A stretch of 64,000 bases of DNA from Aureimonas ureilytica DSM 18598 = NBRC 106430 (lineage in GTDB: Bacteria; Pseudomonadota; Alphaproteobacteria; Rhizobiales; Rhizobiaceae). The DNA lies in the NCBI RefSeq assembly GCF_000382705.1, contig NZ_ARQE01000005.1, positions 124,001 to 188,000 of the forward strand. Direction: 5' to 3'. The position numbers and the translations under genes were made by a program. Below the pieces are notes generated by a model, which did no database searches, was not told where the DNA came from, and worked only from the letters and a program-made list of their open reading frames with translations. Positions 1 through 11,036 of the stretch are shown one piece after another (within the stretch, counting starts at the first letter, position 1; the number at the start of each line of letters is the position of its first letter).

Positions 1-1
1 C

Positions 2-355
2 GTCTCCTGGGCGACCTCCAAGGCCTATCTCGATCTCGTCGCCAAGGAAAAGGGCCTCGCCAACGTGCCTCCCGGCACGCGCCAGTCGCTCTACAAGAAC
101 GCCGAGTATCTGAAGGCCGCGCCCTTCGCGCAGCAGACGCTGAACTCGATCGACAAGGCCAATCCGGCGATCACCGAAAACAAGCCCTATGTCGGCCTGC
201 AGTTCGCCGCCATTCCCGAGTTCCAGGGTCTCGGCACGGCCGTCGGCCAGCAGATGGCGTCCGCCCTCTCGGGTTCGGTCACGGTGGATCAGGCGCTCGC
301 CGCCGCGCAGGCCCAGGCGACCCGCGAAATGACGCGCGCCGGCTACATCAAGTAG
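2..355 (+). CDS. smoE: Polyol ABC transporter substrate-binding protein, C-terminal part (partial)
   Basis: This is the 3' end of a family 1 extracellular solute-binding protein, cut by the window start; about 117 residues are visible in frame from base 2 to the TAG at 353-355. The visible part has the ordinary C-terminal helices of sugar-binding lipoproteins or secreted proteins and ends in REMTRAGYIK. The assignment to sorbitol/mannitol binding rests on context: two permeases, a SmoK-like ATPase and a mannitol dehydrogenase follow on the same strand. The protein would act in the periplasm, delivering a polyol to the permease pair. The signal peptide and most of the ligand site lie outside the window, so the substrate cannot be judged from the sequence itself. 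Confidence 0.75.
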   Translation, partial: VSWATSKAYLDLVAKEKGLANVPPGTRQSLYKNAEYLKAAPFAQQTLNSIDKANPAITENKPYVGLQFAAIPEFQGLGTAVGQQMASALSGSVTVDQALAAAQAQATREMTRAGYIK

Positions 356-372
356 GCCCAAGGCCCCACGCC

Positions 373-395
373 CCGGCCGGCTTCGCGCCGGCCGG
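373..395 (+). terminator. Intercistronic GC-rich stem-loop after the binding-protein gene
   Basis: A perfect 9-bp stem (CCGGCCGGC, loop TTCGC, GCCGGCCGG) lies 18 bases after the binding-protein stop. No T-tract follows. In ABC sugar operons such stem-loops between the binding-protein and permease genes often protect the upstream mRNA and keep the binding protein more abundant than the membrane parts. That is the likely role here, rather than full termination; this is inference. Confidence 0.5.
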
Positions 396-532
396 CGGCC
401 TGACCTGCGTCCGACCGCTCGGACCCATTCACCCATCAAGGCTCGCCGCTCGCGCGGCGCGCCGTCTCGGTCGCGCATTTTCCGATTGAAGTCCGCGCAT
501 AGAACGCGGGCACGTCGCATGGGGAGGGAACT

Positions 533-1396
533 ATGGCGACAACGCACACGAAATCCGTCGCACGCTGGATGATGATGCCCTCGGTCGTGGCACTCTTCAT
601 CTGGATGATCGTGCCGCTCGCTCTGACGCTCTACTTCTCCACGCTGCGCTATACCTATTACGACCCGCTGACGCCCTTTGTCGGCATCGAGAACTACAGC
701 TACTTCCTGTCCGATCCGCGCTTCATCAGCGCCTTCCAGAACACGCTGATCCTCGTCGCGGGGGTTCTGGCGATCACCATGATCGGCGGCGTGCTGATCG
801 CTCTTCTTCTCGATCAGGTCTTCTACGGGCAGACGGTGGTGCGGCTTCTCGTGCTCGCGCCCTTCTTCGTCATGCCGACCGTGGCGGCGCTGGTCTGGAA
901 GAACATGATCATGAACCCGGTGAACGGCGTCGTCGCCTGGGCTCTCACCTCCGTCGGGCTGCAGCCGATCAACTGGCTGACCGACTATCCGCTTCTGTCG
1001 ATCATCATCATCGTCGCCTGGCAGTGGCTGCCCTTCGCGACCCTGATCCTCCTGACCGCGCTGCAATCGCTCTCGGAAGAGCAGAAGGAAGCCGCCGAAA
1101 TGGACGGCGCCGGGCCGATCGCCTCCTTCTTCTACATCACGCTGCCGCACATGAAGCGCGCGATCACCGTGGTGATCCTGATCCAGACGATCTTCCTTCT
1201 CTCGGTCTATGCCGAAATCTTCGTGACCACCGGCGGTGGCGAAGCCTCCTCCAACCTCCCCTTCCTGATCGCCTCGATCATCTCGCTGGAAGGCGATGTC
1301 GGAACGGCCTCCGCCGGCGCGATCGTCGCCGTCATCCTCGCCAATATCGTGTCGCTCTTCCTCGTCCGCCTCGTCGGCAAGAATCTGGAGGCCTGA
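533..1396 (+). CDS. smoF: Polyol ABC transporter permease, first subunit (SmoF-like)
   Basis: Inner-membrane permease of 287 residues with six predicted hydrophobic spans, the first at about residues 14-34. The binding-protein-dependent transport signature (EAA loop) is visible near residues 186-215 as EAAEMDGAGP followed by a TLPHM segment; this loop docks on the ATPase. The start ATG is preceded by GGGAGGGAACT, a good ribosome site. It forms the channel with the next gene, which begins 3 bases after its stop, so the two are translationally linked. Family and context (SmoEFGK order followed by mannitol dehydrogenase) point to sorbitol, mannitol or another polyol. The exact substrate is inferred. 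Confidence 0.88.
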   Translation: MATTHTKSVARWMMMPSVVALFIWMIVPLALTLYFSTLRYTYYDPLTPFVGIENYSYFLSDPRFISAFQNTLILVAGVLAITMIGGVLIALLLDQVFYGQTVVRLLVLAPFFVMPTVAALVWKNMIMNPVNGVVAWALTSVGLQPINWLTDYPLLSIIIIVAWQWLPFATLILLTALQSLSEEQKEAAEMDGAGPIASFFYITLPHMKRAITVVILIQTIFLLSVYAEIFVTTGGGEASSNLPFLIASIISLEGDVGTASAGAIVAVILANIVSLFLVRLVGKNLEA

Positions 1397-1399
1397 TCC

Positions 1400-2230
1400 A
1401 TGGCGCGCGCCGTCTCACCCCGCCGCAAGATTCTCGTGACGATCCTCGCCTGGACCGTCGGCTTCCTGATCTTCTTCCCGATCCTCTGGACGATCCTGAC
1501 CTCGTTCAAGCCCGAGATCGAAGCCATCGCGATCCCGCCGAAATTCGTCTTCTTCAACTGGACGACGGAGAACTACACCGCCATTCAGGAACAGCGGAAC
1601 TACTTCTCGTTCCTGATGAACTCGATCTACCTGTCGCTCGGCTCGACGCTGCTCGGCCTTCTCTTCGCGATCCCCGCCGCCTGGGCCATGGCCTTCTCGC
1701 CGACCAAGCGCACCAAGGACGTCCTCCTCTGGATGCTGTCCACCAAGATGATGCCGGCGGTCGGCGCGCTGGTGCCGATCACCATCCTGTTCCGCACGCT
1801 CGGCCTTCTCGACAGCCGCATCGGAATGATCGTCATCCTGGCGCTGATCAACCTGCCGATCGTGGTCTGGATGCTCTACACCTACTTCAAGGAAATCCCC
1901 GGCGAAATCCTCGAGGCGGCCCGCATGGACGGCGCCAACCTGCGCCAGGAGCTCTTCCGGGTCCTCGCCCCGATGGCCGTGCCCGGCATCGCCTCGACCA
2001 TTCTCCTCAACGTCATCCTCGCCTGGAACGAGGCCTTCTGGACGCTGCTTCTCACCACGACGAACGCCGCGCCGCTCAGCGCCTTCATCGCCTCCTTCTC
2101 CAGCCCGCAGGGCAATTTCTACGCGAAGCTTTCGGCCGCCTCGACGCTCGCGATCGCGCCGATCCTCATCATCGGTTGGTTCTCGCAGAAGCAGCTCGTT
2201 CGCGGTCTGACCTTCGGCGCCGTCAAGTAA
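1400..2230 (+). CDS. smoG: Polyol ABC transporter permease, second subunit (SmoG-like)
   Basis: Second inner-membrane permease, 276 residues, of the MalG type. It has an N-terminal span at about residues 13-33 and further hydrophobic segments. The EAA loop is visible as [12 protein letters not shown] near residues 168-179. It starts 3 bases after the previous stop and ends 13 bases before the ATPase gene, so it lies inside one operon. It would pair with the first permease to form the translocation pore for a polyol delivered by the binding protein. Nothing is missing relative to the usual family length. Confidence 0.88.
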   Translation: MARAVSPRRKILVTILAWTVGFLIFFPILWTILTSFKPEIEAIAIPPKFVFFNWTTENYTAIQEQRNYFSFLMNSIYLSLGSTLLGLLFAIPAAWAMAFSPTKRTKDVLLWMLSTKMMPAVGALVPITILFRTLGLLDSRIGMIVILALINLPIVVWMLYTYFKEIPGEILEAARMDGANLRQELFRVLAPMAVPGIASTILLNVILAWNEAFWTLLLTTTNAAPLSAFIASFSSPQGNFYAKLSAASTLAIAPILIIGWFSQKQLVRGLTFGAVK

Positions 2231-2243
2231 GGGTTCAGACCAC

Positions 2244-3248
<1,005 letters not shown>

Positions 3249-3259
3249 GGGTTCGAGCC

Positions 3260-3292
3260 CCCGGAGCGTCGGCCCCGCCGCCGCGCTCCGGG
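3260..3292 (+). terminator. Stem-loop after smoK, possible attenuator
   Basis: A perfect 9-bp stem (CCCGGAGCG ... CGCTCCGGG) with a 15-base loop lies 11 bases after the smoK stop. There is no T-tract, so it may only partly terminate or may stabilise the upstream message. The rest of the 244-base gap before the dehydrogenase gene shows no other gene. Confidence 0.4.
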
Positions 3293-3492
3293 ATCGCCCT
3301 CCCCGTCTACCCGCCCCATTCGCCTCCCGGCGGACGCCGGCAAAGGAACCCTCGCGTCGTTATGGCCGGAGACGGCGAGGCGCCCGTCCCGGTCCCGCCC
3401 CGCGCCGTTTTTCGACGATTTCGATCACCGACCCGAAAGCGTGATGCATCGCATCCGCTTCTCGACCCGTCACCCTTCCAGGAGTTCGCCCG

Positions 3493-4962
3493 ATGAGCGT
3501 GAAGCTGTCCAACGCCACTCTCTCGTCCTTGCCCGAGACCGTGAACCGCCCGGCCTATGACCGCTCGCAGCTGCGGCCGGGCATCCTTCATTTCGGCGTC
3601 GGAAACTTCCACCGGGCGCATCAGGCGCTGTATCTCGACGATCTCTTCAACCAGGGCGAGGCGCTGGACTGGGGCATCGTCGGCGCCGGCGTTCTCCCTT
3701 CCGAAGCCGCCATGCGCGATCGTCTGGTCGCGCAGGATCTCCTGACCACCGTCGTGGAACAGGACAACAACCATACCTCGGCTCGGGTGATCGGCCCGAT
3801 GGTCGAGTATCTGCCGGTCGGCGACGGCGAGGCGATCATCGCCAAGCTCGCCGACCCGGCGATCCGCATCGTGTCCCTCACGATCACCGAGGGCGGCTAT
3901 TTCATCGATTCCACGGGCCATTTCGACCCGGCCCATCCGGCGATCGCCGCCGACGGCGCGAACCCGGACAAGCCGAGCACGGTGTTCGGCCTGATCGCCG
4001 CCGGCCTGAAGCGCCGCCGCGCTGATGGCGTCGCCCCGTTCAGCATCATGTGCTGCGACAACATTCCCCATAACGGCAAGGTCACGCGCGACGCCGTGGC
4101 GGGCGTCGCGCAGCTGTCCGATCCCGACTTCGCGAACTGGATCAGGTCCAAGGTCGCCTTCCCCAATTCCATGGTGGATCGCATCACGCCGGCCACGATC
4201 CCCGCGCAGATCGAGGCGCTGGAAACCGAGTTCGGCGTCGTCGACCAGGCGCCCGTTTATTGCGAGGAATTCCGGCAGTGGGTGATCGAGGACACGTTTC
4301 CGACCGGTCGCCCCGCCTTCGAAAAGGCGGGCGTCACCTTCGTGGAGGACGTTGCGCCCTACGAGAACATGAAAATCCGCATCCTCAACGGCAGCCATGC
4401 CGCGATCGCCTATCCGGCCATTCTCCTCGACATTCACTTCGTCCATGACGCCATGGCGCATCCGCTGATCGAGGCGTTCCTGGAGAAGCTGAACAAGGAG
4501 GAGATCATTCCCTTCGTTCCGCCGGTGCCCGGCGTGGTGCTCGAGGACTATCGCAAGCTGATCGTCCGGCGCTTCGCGAACCCCAAGGTCGGCGACACCG
4601 TCGCGCGCCTGGCGCTGGACGGTTCGAACCGGCAGCCGAAATTCATCGTGCCGCTGATCCGCGACGGGCTCGCGGCGGGCCATGACATTTCCGGTCTGGC
4701 GCTCGTCTCGGCGCTCTGGTGCCGCGCGCTCGCGGGCCAGTCCGAAACCGGGCGGGACATGCCGCTCGTCGACCCCAACATGGACAAGATCCGCCCCGCC
4801 GCACAAGCCGCGAGCGACGACCCCAAAGCCTTCATCGGCCTTTCGGACGTCTATGGCGATCTCGTTCACCACGAGGCGTTCGTCGCGCTCTTCGCGCAGA
4901 AGCTTCGCTTCATCAGGGAACACGGCGTCGAAGCCGCGCTCAAGGACTATTTGAAGGCGTAG
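3493..4962 (+). CDS. mtlK: Mannitol 2-dehydrogenase (long-chain polyol dehydrogenase)
   Basis: NAD-dependent oxidoreductase of 489 residues that converts D-mannitol to D-fructose (related enzymes act on arabinitol or sorbitol). The N-terminal FGVGNFHRAHQALYLDDL segment (about residues 36-53) is the family's nucleotide-binding signature. The catalytic region MKIRILNGSHAAIAYPA (about 293-309) holds the lysine, asparagine and histidine of the polyol-specific long-chain dehydrogenases, which need no metal. Length matches the family (about 480-500). A ribosome site (CCAGGAG) precedes the ATG. It follows the polyol transporter on the same strand, so uptake and first oxidation are encoded together. 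Confidence 0.9.
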   Translation: MSVKLSNATLSSLPETVNRPAYDRSQLRPGILHFGVGNFHRAHQALYLDDLFNQGEALDWGIVGAGVLPSEAAMRDRLVAQDLLTTVVEQDNNHTSARVIGPMVEYLPVGDGEAIIAKLADPAIRIVSLTITEGGYFIDSTGHFDPAHPAIAADGANPDKPSTVFGLIAAGLKRRRADGVAPFSIMCCDNIPHNGKVTRDAVAGVAQLSDPDFANWIRSKVAFPNSMVDRITPATIPAQIEALETEFGVVDQAPVYCEEFRQWVIEDTFPTGRPAFEKAGVTFVEDVAPYENMKIRILNGSHAAIAYPAILLDIHFVHDAMAHPLIEAFLEKLNKEEIIPFVPPVPGVVLEDYRKLIVRRFANPKVGDTVARLALDGSNRQPKFIVPLIRDGLAAGHDISGLALVSALWCRALAGQSETGRDMPLVDPNMDKIRPAAQAASDDPKAFIGLSDVYGDLVHHEAFVALFAQKLRFIREHGVEAALKDYLKA

Positions 4963-5007
4963 CCCTCCTTCGCTCGCGCGGCTGGCATTCGGCGGCTGGC
5001 ACGGTCC

Positions 5008-5023
5008 GTTGACCATGCGTCAG
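5008..5023. promoter_or_regulatory. TTGAC-N5-GTCA motif, first copy (candidate operator)
   Basis: The 16-base string CGTTGACCATGCGTCA occurs here and, identically, at 23478-23493, both times between genes. It contains the inverted half-sites TTGAC and GTCA(A). This copy lies about 68 bases upstream of the small gene at 5091. A transcription-factor site is the simplest reading; two copies alone do not prove it. Confidence 0.35.
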
Positions 5024-5090
5024 AGCGCCCTTCGGCCGGAACCCCGGAAGGCGTTCCGGCGTCCTCCTTTGAAGCGACACAGGAGGATGC

Positions 5091-5297
5091 ATGTCCAGAA
5101 CGATCAACCAGCCGGGCCAGGATCTGCCGACGCCCGTTCTGCCGGGCACCGGCGACGACGACGCGATCGGGCGTCCCGATGTGGGACCGGGGATCGGCGA
5201 GGATATGCCGACCAGGCCGGTCGAGCCGAACCCGGCCGGGGAGCCCGACCCGACGCGGCCGGGCCCAGCCGTGCCGGGAATGCCGGGCGGGCTCTGA
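5091..5297 (+). CDS. Small proline/glycine/aspartate-rich hypothetical protein
   Basis: A 68-residue protein of low complexity rich in Pro, Gly and Asp (for example DLPTPVLPGTGDDDAIG, GEPDPTRPGP, ending PGMPGGL). It has no signal peptide and no hydrophobic span, and is probably disordered. The strong ribosome site AGGAGG at 5081-5086 five bases before the ATG, and in-frame codon use like its neighbours, support translation. I do not recognise a family. It stands alone between the mannitol dehydrogenase and a small secreted protein, and a palindromic motif lies upstream. Function unknown. Confidence 0.55.
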   Translation: MSRTINQPGQDLPTPVLPGTGDDDAIGRPDVGPGIGEDMPTRPVEPNPAGEPDPTRPGPAVPGMPGGL

Positions 5298-5509
5298 TCT
5301 CCCGGCCGATGGCACTGTGTGAATTCTGAAATGGGCGGAGGCTTCGAGGAGGCCGCCGCCCGTTCGTGCGATCAACTTTTCGGGAACTGCGAGGCTCGGG
5401 CGCGAGTTATACGGGCGGTCGAATGAACCTGACGGCTTCCCGAAAAGCTCGGAGGCGTCTCGCCGTCGGCCCATTGCGGCCCGTCTCAGGTCCAGTCTCG
5501 GAGGTCACC

Positions 5510-5764
5510 ATGCGCAAGACAGCCGCCCTCGCCCTCTTCGCCCTTCTCACCGTCACCGCCGCTCCGTCCTATGCCGCAGGCTGCCTCAAGGGCGCGGCGG
5601 TGGGCGCGGTCGGCGGGCATTTCGTCGGCAAGGGCCATTCCGTCGCGGGCGCGGCGGTCGGATGCGCGATCGGTCATCACCGCGCCAAGGTCGAGGCCCG
5701 CAAGGACGCCAAGCAACAGGCGGCCCAGGCCTCGCAGGCAGCGCAGCCTGCACAGCAGAAATAA
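5510..5764 (+). CDS. Small secreted glycine-zipper protein
   Basis: An 84-residue protein with a clear signal peptide (MRKTAALALFALLTVTAAPSYA, cleavage after about residue 22-23). A Gly/Ala-rich segment follows with spaced glycines (GAAVGAVGGHFVGKG and GAAVGCAIGHH), typical of glycine-zipper proteins that sit in or near membranes. The tail is rich in Ala, Gln and Lys. The ATG at 5510 has GGAGG five bases upstream, so I prefer it to the longer open frame that begins at 5366. Related small proteins are envelope or stress proteins of unknown role. No operon partner is evident. Confidence 0.7.
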   Translation: MRKTAALALFALLTVTAAPSYAAGCLKGAAVGAVGGHFVGKGHSVAGAAVGCAIGHHRAKVEARKDAKQQAAQASQAAQPAQQK

Positions 5765-5878
5765 GCTCAGCCGTTCAGAAAGGAGCGGGGCGCGGCGAGG
5801 CGTCGACGCGGCTCCGACCCGTAACGGCCAAGGGGAAAAGCACCTCAGCCCGTTCGTTCGCGCTGAACCCCCGACACG

Positions 5879-5909
5879 AAAAAGCCGCTGGGGATTTCAC
5901 CCAACGGCT
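5879..5909 (-). terminator. Rho-independent terminator for the minus-strand genes at 6051-7385
   Basis: Read on the minus strand, the stem AGCCG-TTGGG... pairs with ...CCCAG-CGGCT (one internal mismatch, 7-base loop) and is followed at once by TTTTT. It lies about 140 bases beyond the stop of the small minus-strand gene. The 286-base gap 5765-6050 holds nothing else recognisable and is lower in GC than its surroundings. Confidence 0.6.
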
Positions 5910-6050
5910 CCAGCGTCTCTTTCGAGATCGACCCTGCTTCATCAGAACGCCAGTACATCCGTGGTCGGACGATCCGCAGGGTCTCCACAGCGCCTCAACC
6001 TTTGACGGGACGCGCTGTTGAACTCGATATGGGTGAGCGACGCGGCGGTT

Positions 6051-6224
6051 TCAAGGGGTGGTGTTCTCATCGCGCGGCTTTCCGCCCCCCTCGTCCGTCT
6101 GGCTTACTTCTGCCGGCCCGTCCGTGACCTTGCCGACATCCATCAGGTCGTTGTCGAGCCCTTCGAACTGTTCGGCGACGATCTCGTCCTCTTGTCTGCG
6201 GTCGCTGGTCGGTATGTTGGACAT
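6051..6224 (-). CDS. Small acidic hypothetical protein
   Basis: A 57-residue, strongly acidic, probably disordered protein beginning MSNIPTSDRRQEDEIVAEQ and ending GKPRDENTTP. The ATG at 6224 is preceded on the minus strand by CAGGAGAGCACC, a good ribosome site, so it is preferred to a longer start 45 bases upstream. It lies downstream of the GAF/Fis regulator on the same strand (gap 87 bases) and upstream of a terminator. I do not recognise a family. Confidence 0.5.
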   Translation of the reverse strand: MSNIPTSDRRQEDEIVAEQFEGLDNDLMDVGKVTDGPAEVSQTDEGGGKPRDENTTP

Positions 6225-6311
6225 GGTGCTCTCCTGTCTTCGTAAGAGAGCAAGACGCGCCGGAGGCAAAGCGTTCCCGATCGAGGAGAAGGGTCGCGCC
6301 CCTCGCCCCCG

Positions 6312-7385
6312 TCAGACGAGCCCGCGCTTGCGATAGCGATGGATCGTGCTGCGGTGAATGCCGAGCTGGCGGGCCGCGCGGCTGACATTGCCACTATTGG
6401 CGGCGAGCGCCGCGCCGATCGCTTCGGCCTCGCGCGCTTCCATCGTCGCCGCGCCCGGCTCGGACGCGGACCGGGCGCCGAGGTCGAGATCGCCCGCGCG
6501 CGGCAGGGCGTGGTCGGCGTCCCACTGGCCGAGCGCCGTCGCACCCGATGGCAGGCGCAGGCGCAGGCCCTCGCGGGCCGTGCCATCGACGGTGAGGATG
6601 GTCTCGAACAGGGCGTCGTCCAGCGCGTCCCAGGACAGGCCCGCGAGCGACAGGCCGCGCCGGTTGCCGGCCACCAGCCGCTCCTCGCGAAACACCAGAA
6701 TGCCCTCCCGGCTGGTGCCGAGCATGGCCGGATCGCTGTGGAAGCGCAGGAGGCGGCAGTCCTGAAAGTGACGGCGGAACAGGCGGTGCTCGATCTGGTC
6801 CACCGCCAGCCGGATCAGCCCCAGCGCGTGGCCATGGCCATGGCTGGACGGGCCGGTGAGATCGAGCGCGCCGATCAGGGCGCCGCGCGGATCGGTGATC
6901 GGTGTCGCCGCGCAGCTGAGAACGCGGTGGTCGGGAAAGAAATGTTCGGCGCCGTTGACCGCGATGGCGCGCCGCTCGGCCAGCGCCGTGCCGATCGCGT
7001 TGGTGCCCGTGCTCGCTTCCTTCCAGGAAACGCCAGGGCGCAGGGCCACGGCCGCCGCGCGCGAGGCGAAGCCCGCATCGCCGATCGTATCGAGGATCAT
7101 GCCGTCGCCATCGGTGAGGATGGCGACGCTCATCGTGTCTCGCGCCTCGCCCGCCAGCATTTCCAGCTCCGGGCGGCACAGGCGCCGCAGCGCGTCGTGG
7201 CGCTGATGCAGAAGGCGCAGCTCACTGTCGGTCAGAGGTTGAAGCGCGGGCGGGCGCTGTTCGGCAAGGCCGAGATCGCTGCAACGCAACCAGGATCGCA
7301 AGACGGGCTGCCGCACCGCAGCACTCGGCAATTGTCCTTCGTGGAAGAACGCCTGCCGCGCCGAGATCATGTCGCCGCTCTCCAT
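6312..7385 (-). CDS. GAF-domain transcriptional regulator with C-terminal Fis-type HTH (AcoR-like, lacking an AAA+ domain)
   Basis: A 357-residue DNA-binding protein. The N-terminal half holds an AcoR-type activator region and a GAF domain (SVAILTDGDGMILDTIGD, then PGVSWKEASTGTNAIGTAL), and the last 40 residues form a Fis-type helix-turn-helix (NSGNVSRAARQLGIHRSTIHRYRK). The central sigma-54 ATPase domain of AcoR is absent, so it should act on ordinary promoters. I chose the ATG at 7385: it follows a strong GGGAGGGGAAGG site, while the upstream GTG at 7424 lies inside a perfect operator palindrome. The gene is divergent from the aldehyde dehydrogenase gene and most likely controls it and itself. 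Confidence 0.82.
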   Translation of the reverse strand: MESGDMISARQAFFHEGQLPSAAVRQPVLRSWLRCSDLGLAEQRPPALQPLTDSELRLLHQRHDALRRLCRPELEMLAGEARDTMSVAILTDGDGMILDTIGDAGFASRAAAVALRPGVSWKEASTGTNAIGTALAERRAIAVNGAEHFFPDHRVLSCAATPITDPRGALIGALDLTGPSSHGHGHALGLIRLAVDQIEHRLFRRHFQDCRLLRFHSDPAMLGTSREGILVFREERLVAGNRRGLSLAGLSWDALDDALFETILTVDGTAREGLRLRLPSGATALGQWDADHALPRAGDLDLGARSASEPGAATMEAREAEAIGAALAANSGNVSRAARQLGIHRSTIHRYRKRGLV

Positions 7386-7406
7386 GACGCCTTCCCCTCC
7401 CCCGAC

Positions 7407-7423
7407 TGTCGCAAGTTGCGACA
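7407..7423. promoter_or_regulatory. Operator palindrome between the GAF/Fis regulator and the aldehyde dehydrogenase gene
   Basis: TGTCGCAA-G-TTGCGACA is a perfect 17-base inverted repeat in the 192-base divergent region. A further half-site, TGTCGC, lies at 7438-7443, and a TTGCGA at about 7470. Position and symmetry fit a binding site for the dimeric Fis-type regulator encoded at 6312-7385. The match to this regulator is inferred from position. Confidence 0.7.
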
Positions 7424-7577
7424 CCGGCTGGTTTTACTGTCGCGCGCTGCATCGAATGCTGCATGGACCGTTGCGAAAGTTCATCACATCGCGGCGTCCC
7501 GGTCCATCCCGTGCTTGCGACGGCCCGCCGCGAGGCCGACCCTCGATCCTGCTCATCGCGAGGAATGAGGAGGTTCC

Positions 7578-9089
<1,512 letters not shown>

Positions 9090-9100
9090 CCCGCCCTTCG

Positions 9101-9130
9101 GGCCGCCCCTTCCTTTGCGGGCGGCCTTTT
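9101..9130 (+). terminator. Rho-independent terminator after the aldehyde dehydrogenase gene
   Basis: A perfect 8-bp stem (GGCCGCCC ... GGGCGGCC) with a 10-base loop is followed directly by TTTT, starting 11 bases after the dehydrogenase stop codon. Confidence 0.8.
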
Positions 9131-9275
9131 CCAGCGGGCCTATCGGGCGGTTCCCGGCCTTCGCGGACGCCCGCTCCTTTCGCCGGCGTCGAGAGAAAAC
9201 GCACGATGCGCCTCGAGGTCGCCCCGTCGCAATGGCGCCGCGCCGCGACACGCGCTAGAGGGCCTTTGGCAAGAG

Positions 9276-10340
9276 ATGCCGGGGGTCGCCGGAATGATGT
9301 TCACTATCGCGACATGGGTTCGTTCGTCGCCGGCGCGCGCTTGGGGCTTGTCGCTCGTGGCCTTCGCGGTGGCTCTGGCGACGCGTTTTGCCACCGACAC
9401 CTCGCTCCCGGCGGGCTTTCCCTACCTCACCTTCTTTCCGGCCGTGATCCTCACGACCTTCTTCGCAGGTGTCTGGCCGGGCCTTCTCTGCGCCGTCCTC
9501 AGCGGCTTTTCCGCTTGGTACTGGTTCATCGCACCGCATGCGACCTTCGCGGTCGGCCCTTCGGTTCTGATCGCCCTCGCATTCTACGTCTTCGTGGTCG
9601 GCGTCGATATCGTGCTGATCCATGTCATGCATGAGGCGCTCGAAGACCTCGAAGCCGAGCGGGCCGTCAATCAGCGTTTGCTGGAGCAGCAGAGCGCGCA
9701 TGTTCAGGAACTGAAGGCCCGGCAAAGGCAGCAATTGCTGCTGCAGCGGGAGCTTTCGCACCGGATGAAGAACACGCTGGCCATGGTGCAGGCCGTGGTG
9801 TCGCAGAGCCTGAAGAACGCGACCGACCCGAAGGAAGCGGCGGCGATGGCGGCCGCCCGCATCCAGGCGCTGGCCCGCGCGCAGGACGTGCTGACCGCGA
9901 CCGACTGGGCCGCCTCCGCTCTCGCCGATGTGGTCAAGGCGGCGGTCGCGCCCCTGGTGGATGGCCGGGACCGGATCACCGTGACGGGACCCAATGTCGA
10001 GGTCGAAGCGCGCCATGCGCTCGGCCTCGCGCTCGCGATCCACGAACTCGCCACCAACGCCACGAAATACGGCGCGCTTTCCGTCGAGACCGGAACGGTC
10101 GCGATCTCCTGGAGCGTGACCCAAGAAGGCGGGTTTGTCTTCGAATGGCGCGAACGGGGCGGACCGCCCGTCACCCCGCCGCAGCGGCGGGGCTTCGGCT
10201 CCCGGCTGACCGAACGCGTCGTGCCCGGCTATTTCGGCGGCCACGCGGACATGCGCTTCGAGCCCTCCGGCGTGATCTACGAACTCACCGGATGGCTTCT
10301 TCCCGAGGAGGGCGCGCAGGCCGAGACGTCCCCGGCCTGA
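9276..10340 (+). CDS. HWE-family sensor histidine kinase with DUF4118-type membrane domain
   Basis: A 354-residue inner-membrane sensor kinase. Four hydrophobic spans occupy about residues 15-115 (the DUF4118/KdpD-like membrane module), followed by a coiled-coil linker and a kinase core. The phosphoacceptor His is in ELSHRMKNTLAMVQ (about residues 163-176). The N-box HELATNATKYGAL and the conserved WRERGG segment place it in the HWE/HisKA_2 family, common in alphaproteobacteria and often linked to the general stress response. No response regulator is adjacent. The start is uncertain: a second ATG pair at 9294 is also possible. Input signal unknown. Confidence 0.82.
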   Translation: MPGVAGMMFTIATWVRSSPARAWGLSLVAFAVALATRFATDTSLPAGFPYLTFFPAVILTTFFAGVWPGLLCAVLSGFSAWYWFIAPHATFAVGPSVLIALAFYVFVVGVDIVLIHVMHEALEDLEAERAVNQRLLEQQSAHVQELKARQRQQLLLQRELSHRMKNTLAMVQAVVSQSLKNATDPKEAAAMAAARIQALARAQDVLTATDWAASALADVVKAAVAPLVDGRDRITVTGPNVEVEARHALGLALAIHELATNATKYGALSVETGTVAISWSVTQEGGFVFEWRERGGPPVTPPQRRGFGSRLTERVVPGYFGGHADMRFEPSGVIYELTGWLLPEEGAQAETSPA

Positions 10341-10377
10341 TCAAGCCTCGCCCAAAGCAGGCGCGAGCGCCCAAGCT

Positions 10378-10962
10378 TCAGGCCGCTTCTGCCATCTCGA
10401 CTTCGCGGCCGCGCCCGAGATCGCGCATCCACTGCGCGTATTCCGGCTTTTGGGCGAGCTGGTGCGCGTAGTGGCGGCGCAGCGCCGCCACCAGCCGCCC
10501 GCCCCGGTCGAGCTTCTCGTCGGCCAGGGCGATCATCACCGAGTTCGGCCAGGCCTTGCCGCGGATCTGGCGAAGGCGCTCGAACAGCTCTTCCTCGCTC
10601 GCCTTCGGATCGCCCTGCGCCATCAGGGTGATCATCGCCGCCGTGGAGCGCGAGATGCCCATGTGGCAATGAACGAGAAGATGGCCGGCCGTGCCTTCCA
10701 CCGCGCCCTTGTCCAGCGACGCGCCGAAGGCGAGGATGGCGGCGACATGCTCCTTGGCCGGCATGATCTGCCCCGGCAGCGGGTCGATGATGTCGTGAAA
10801 CCGAAGCGTGGTGCGCAGGTGCTTCGAAAAGGCCTCGAAATGATGGATATCGGGATGGCCGGGATCGAGGATCGACAGGACGTGCGTGACGCCCGACTTG
10901 CTGTGAACGGGCAGTTCCTCGATGCCGCAAATGGTGCGCGACGAGATCGCTAGGGTCTTCAT
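10378..10962 (-). CDS. Protein tyrosine/dual-specificity phosphatase-like protein
   Basis: A 194-residue cytoplasmic protein with the CX5R phosphatase loop in VHCHMGISRST (about residues 98-108), flanked by the LDPGHPDI and FHDIIDPLPGQ regions typical of small bacterial dual-specificity phosphatases. The cysteine and arginine needed for phosphate binding are both present, and an Asp that could act as general acid lies upstream. I chose the ATG at 10962 because GGGAGGACCTGC precedes it. It is alone on its strand, between the HWE kinase gene (convergent) and SelO. The substrate may be a protein or a small phosphorylated molecule; this cannot be told from sequence. Confidence 0.78.
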   Translation of the reverse strand: MKTLAISSRTICGIEELPVHSKSGVTHVLSILDPGHPDIHHFEAFSKHLRTTLRFHDIIDPLPGQIMPAKEHVAAILAFGASLDKGAVEGTAGHLLVHCHMGISRSTAAMITLMAQGDPKASEEELFERLRQIRGKAWPNSVMIALADEKLDRGGRLVAALRRHYAHQLAQKPEYAQWMRDLGRGREVEMAEAA

Positions 10963-11036
10963 GCAGGTCCTCCCGACTGGCAATGCAACCTTTGCTTAAC
11001 CCTCATCACGCGGGCTCACAATGTCCCGCATGAGGC

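Noticed and set aside
7386-7424. GTG start at 7424 for the GAF/Fis regulator
   Set aside because: It lies inside a perfect operator palindrome and has no ribosome site, while the ATG at 7385 has a strong one.
7458-7480. Sigma-54 promoter before the aldehyde dehydrogenase gene (TGGACCGTTGCGA)
   Set aside because: It lacks the GG-N10-GC spacing, and the regulator has no sigma-54 activating domain.
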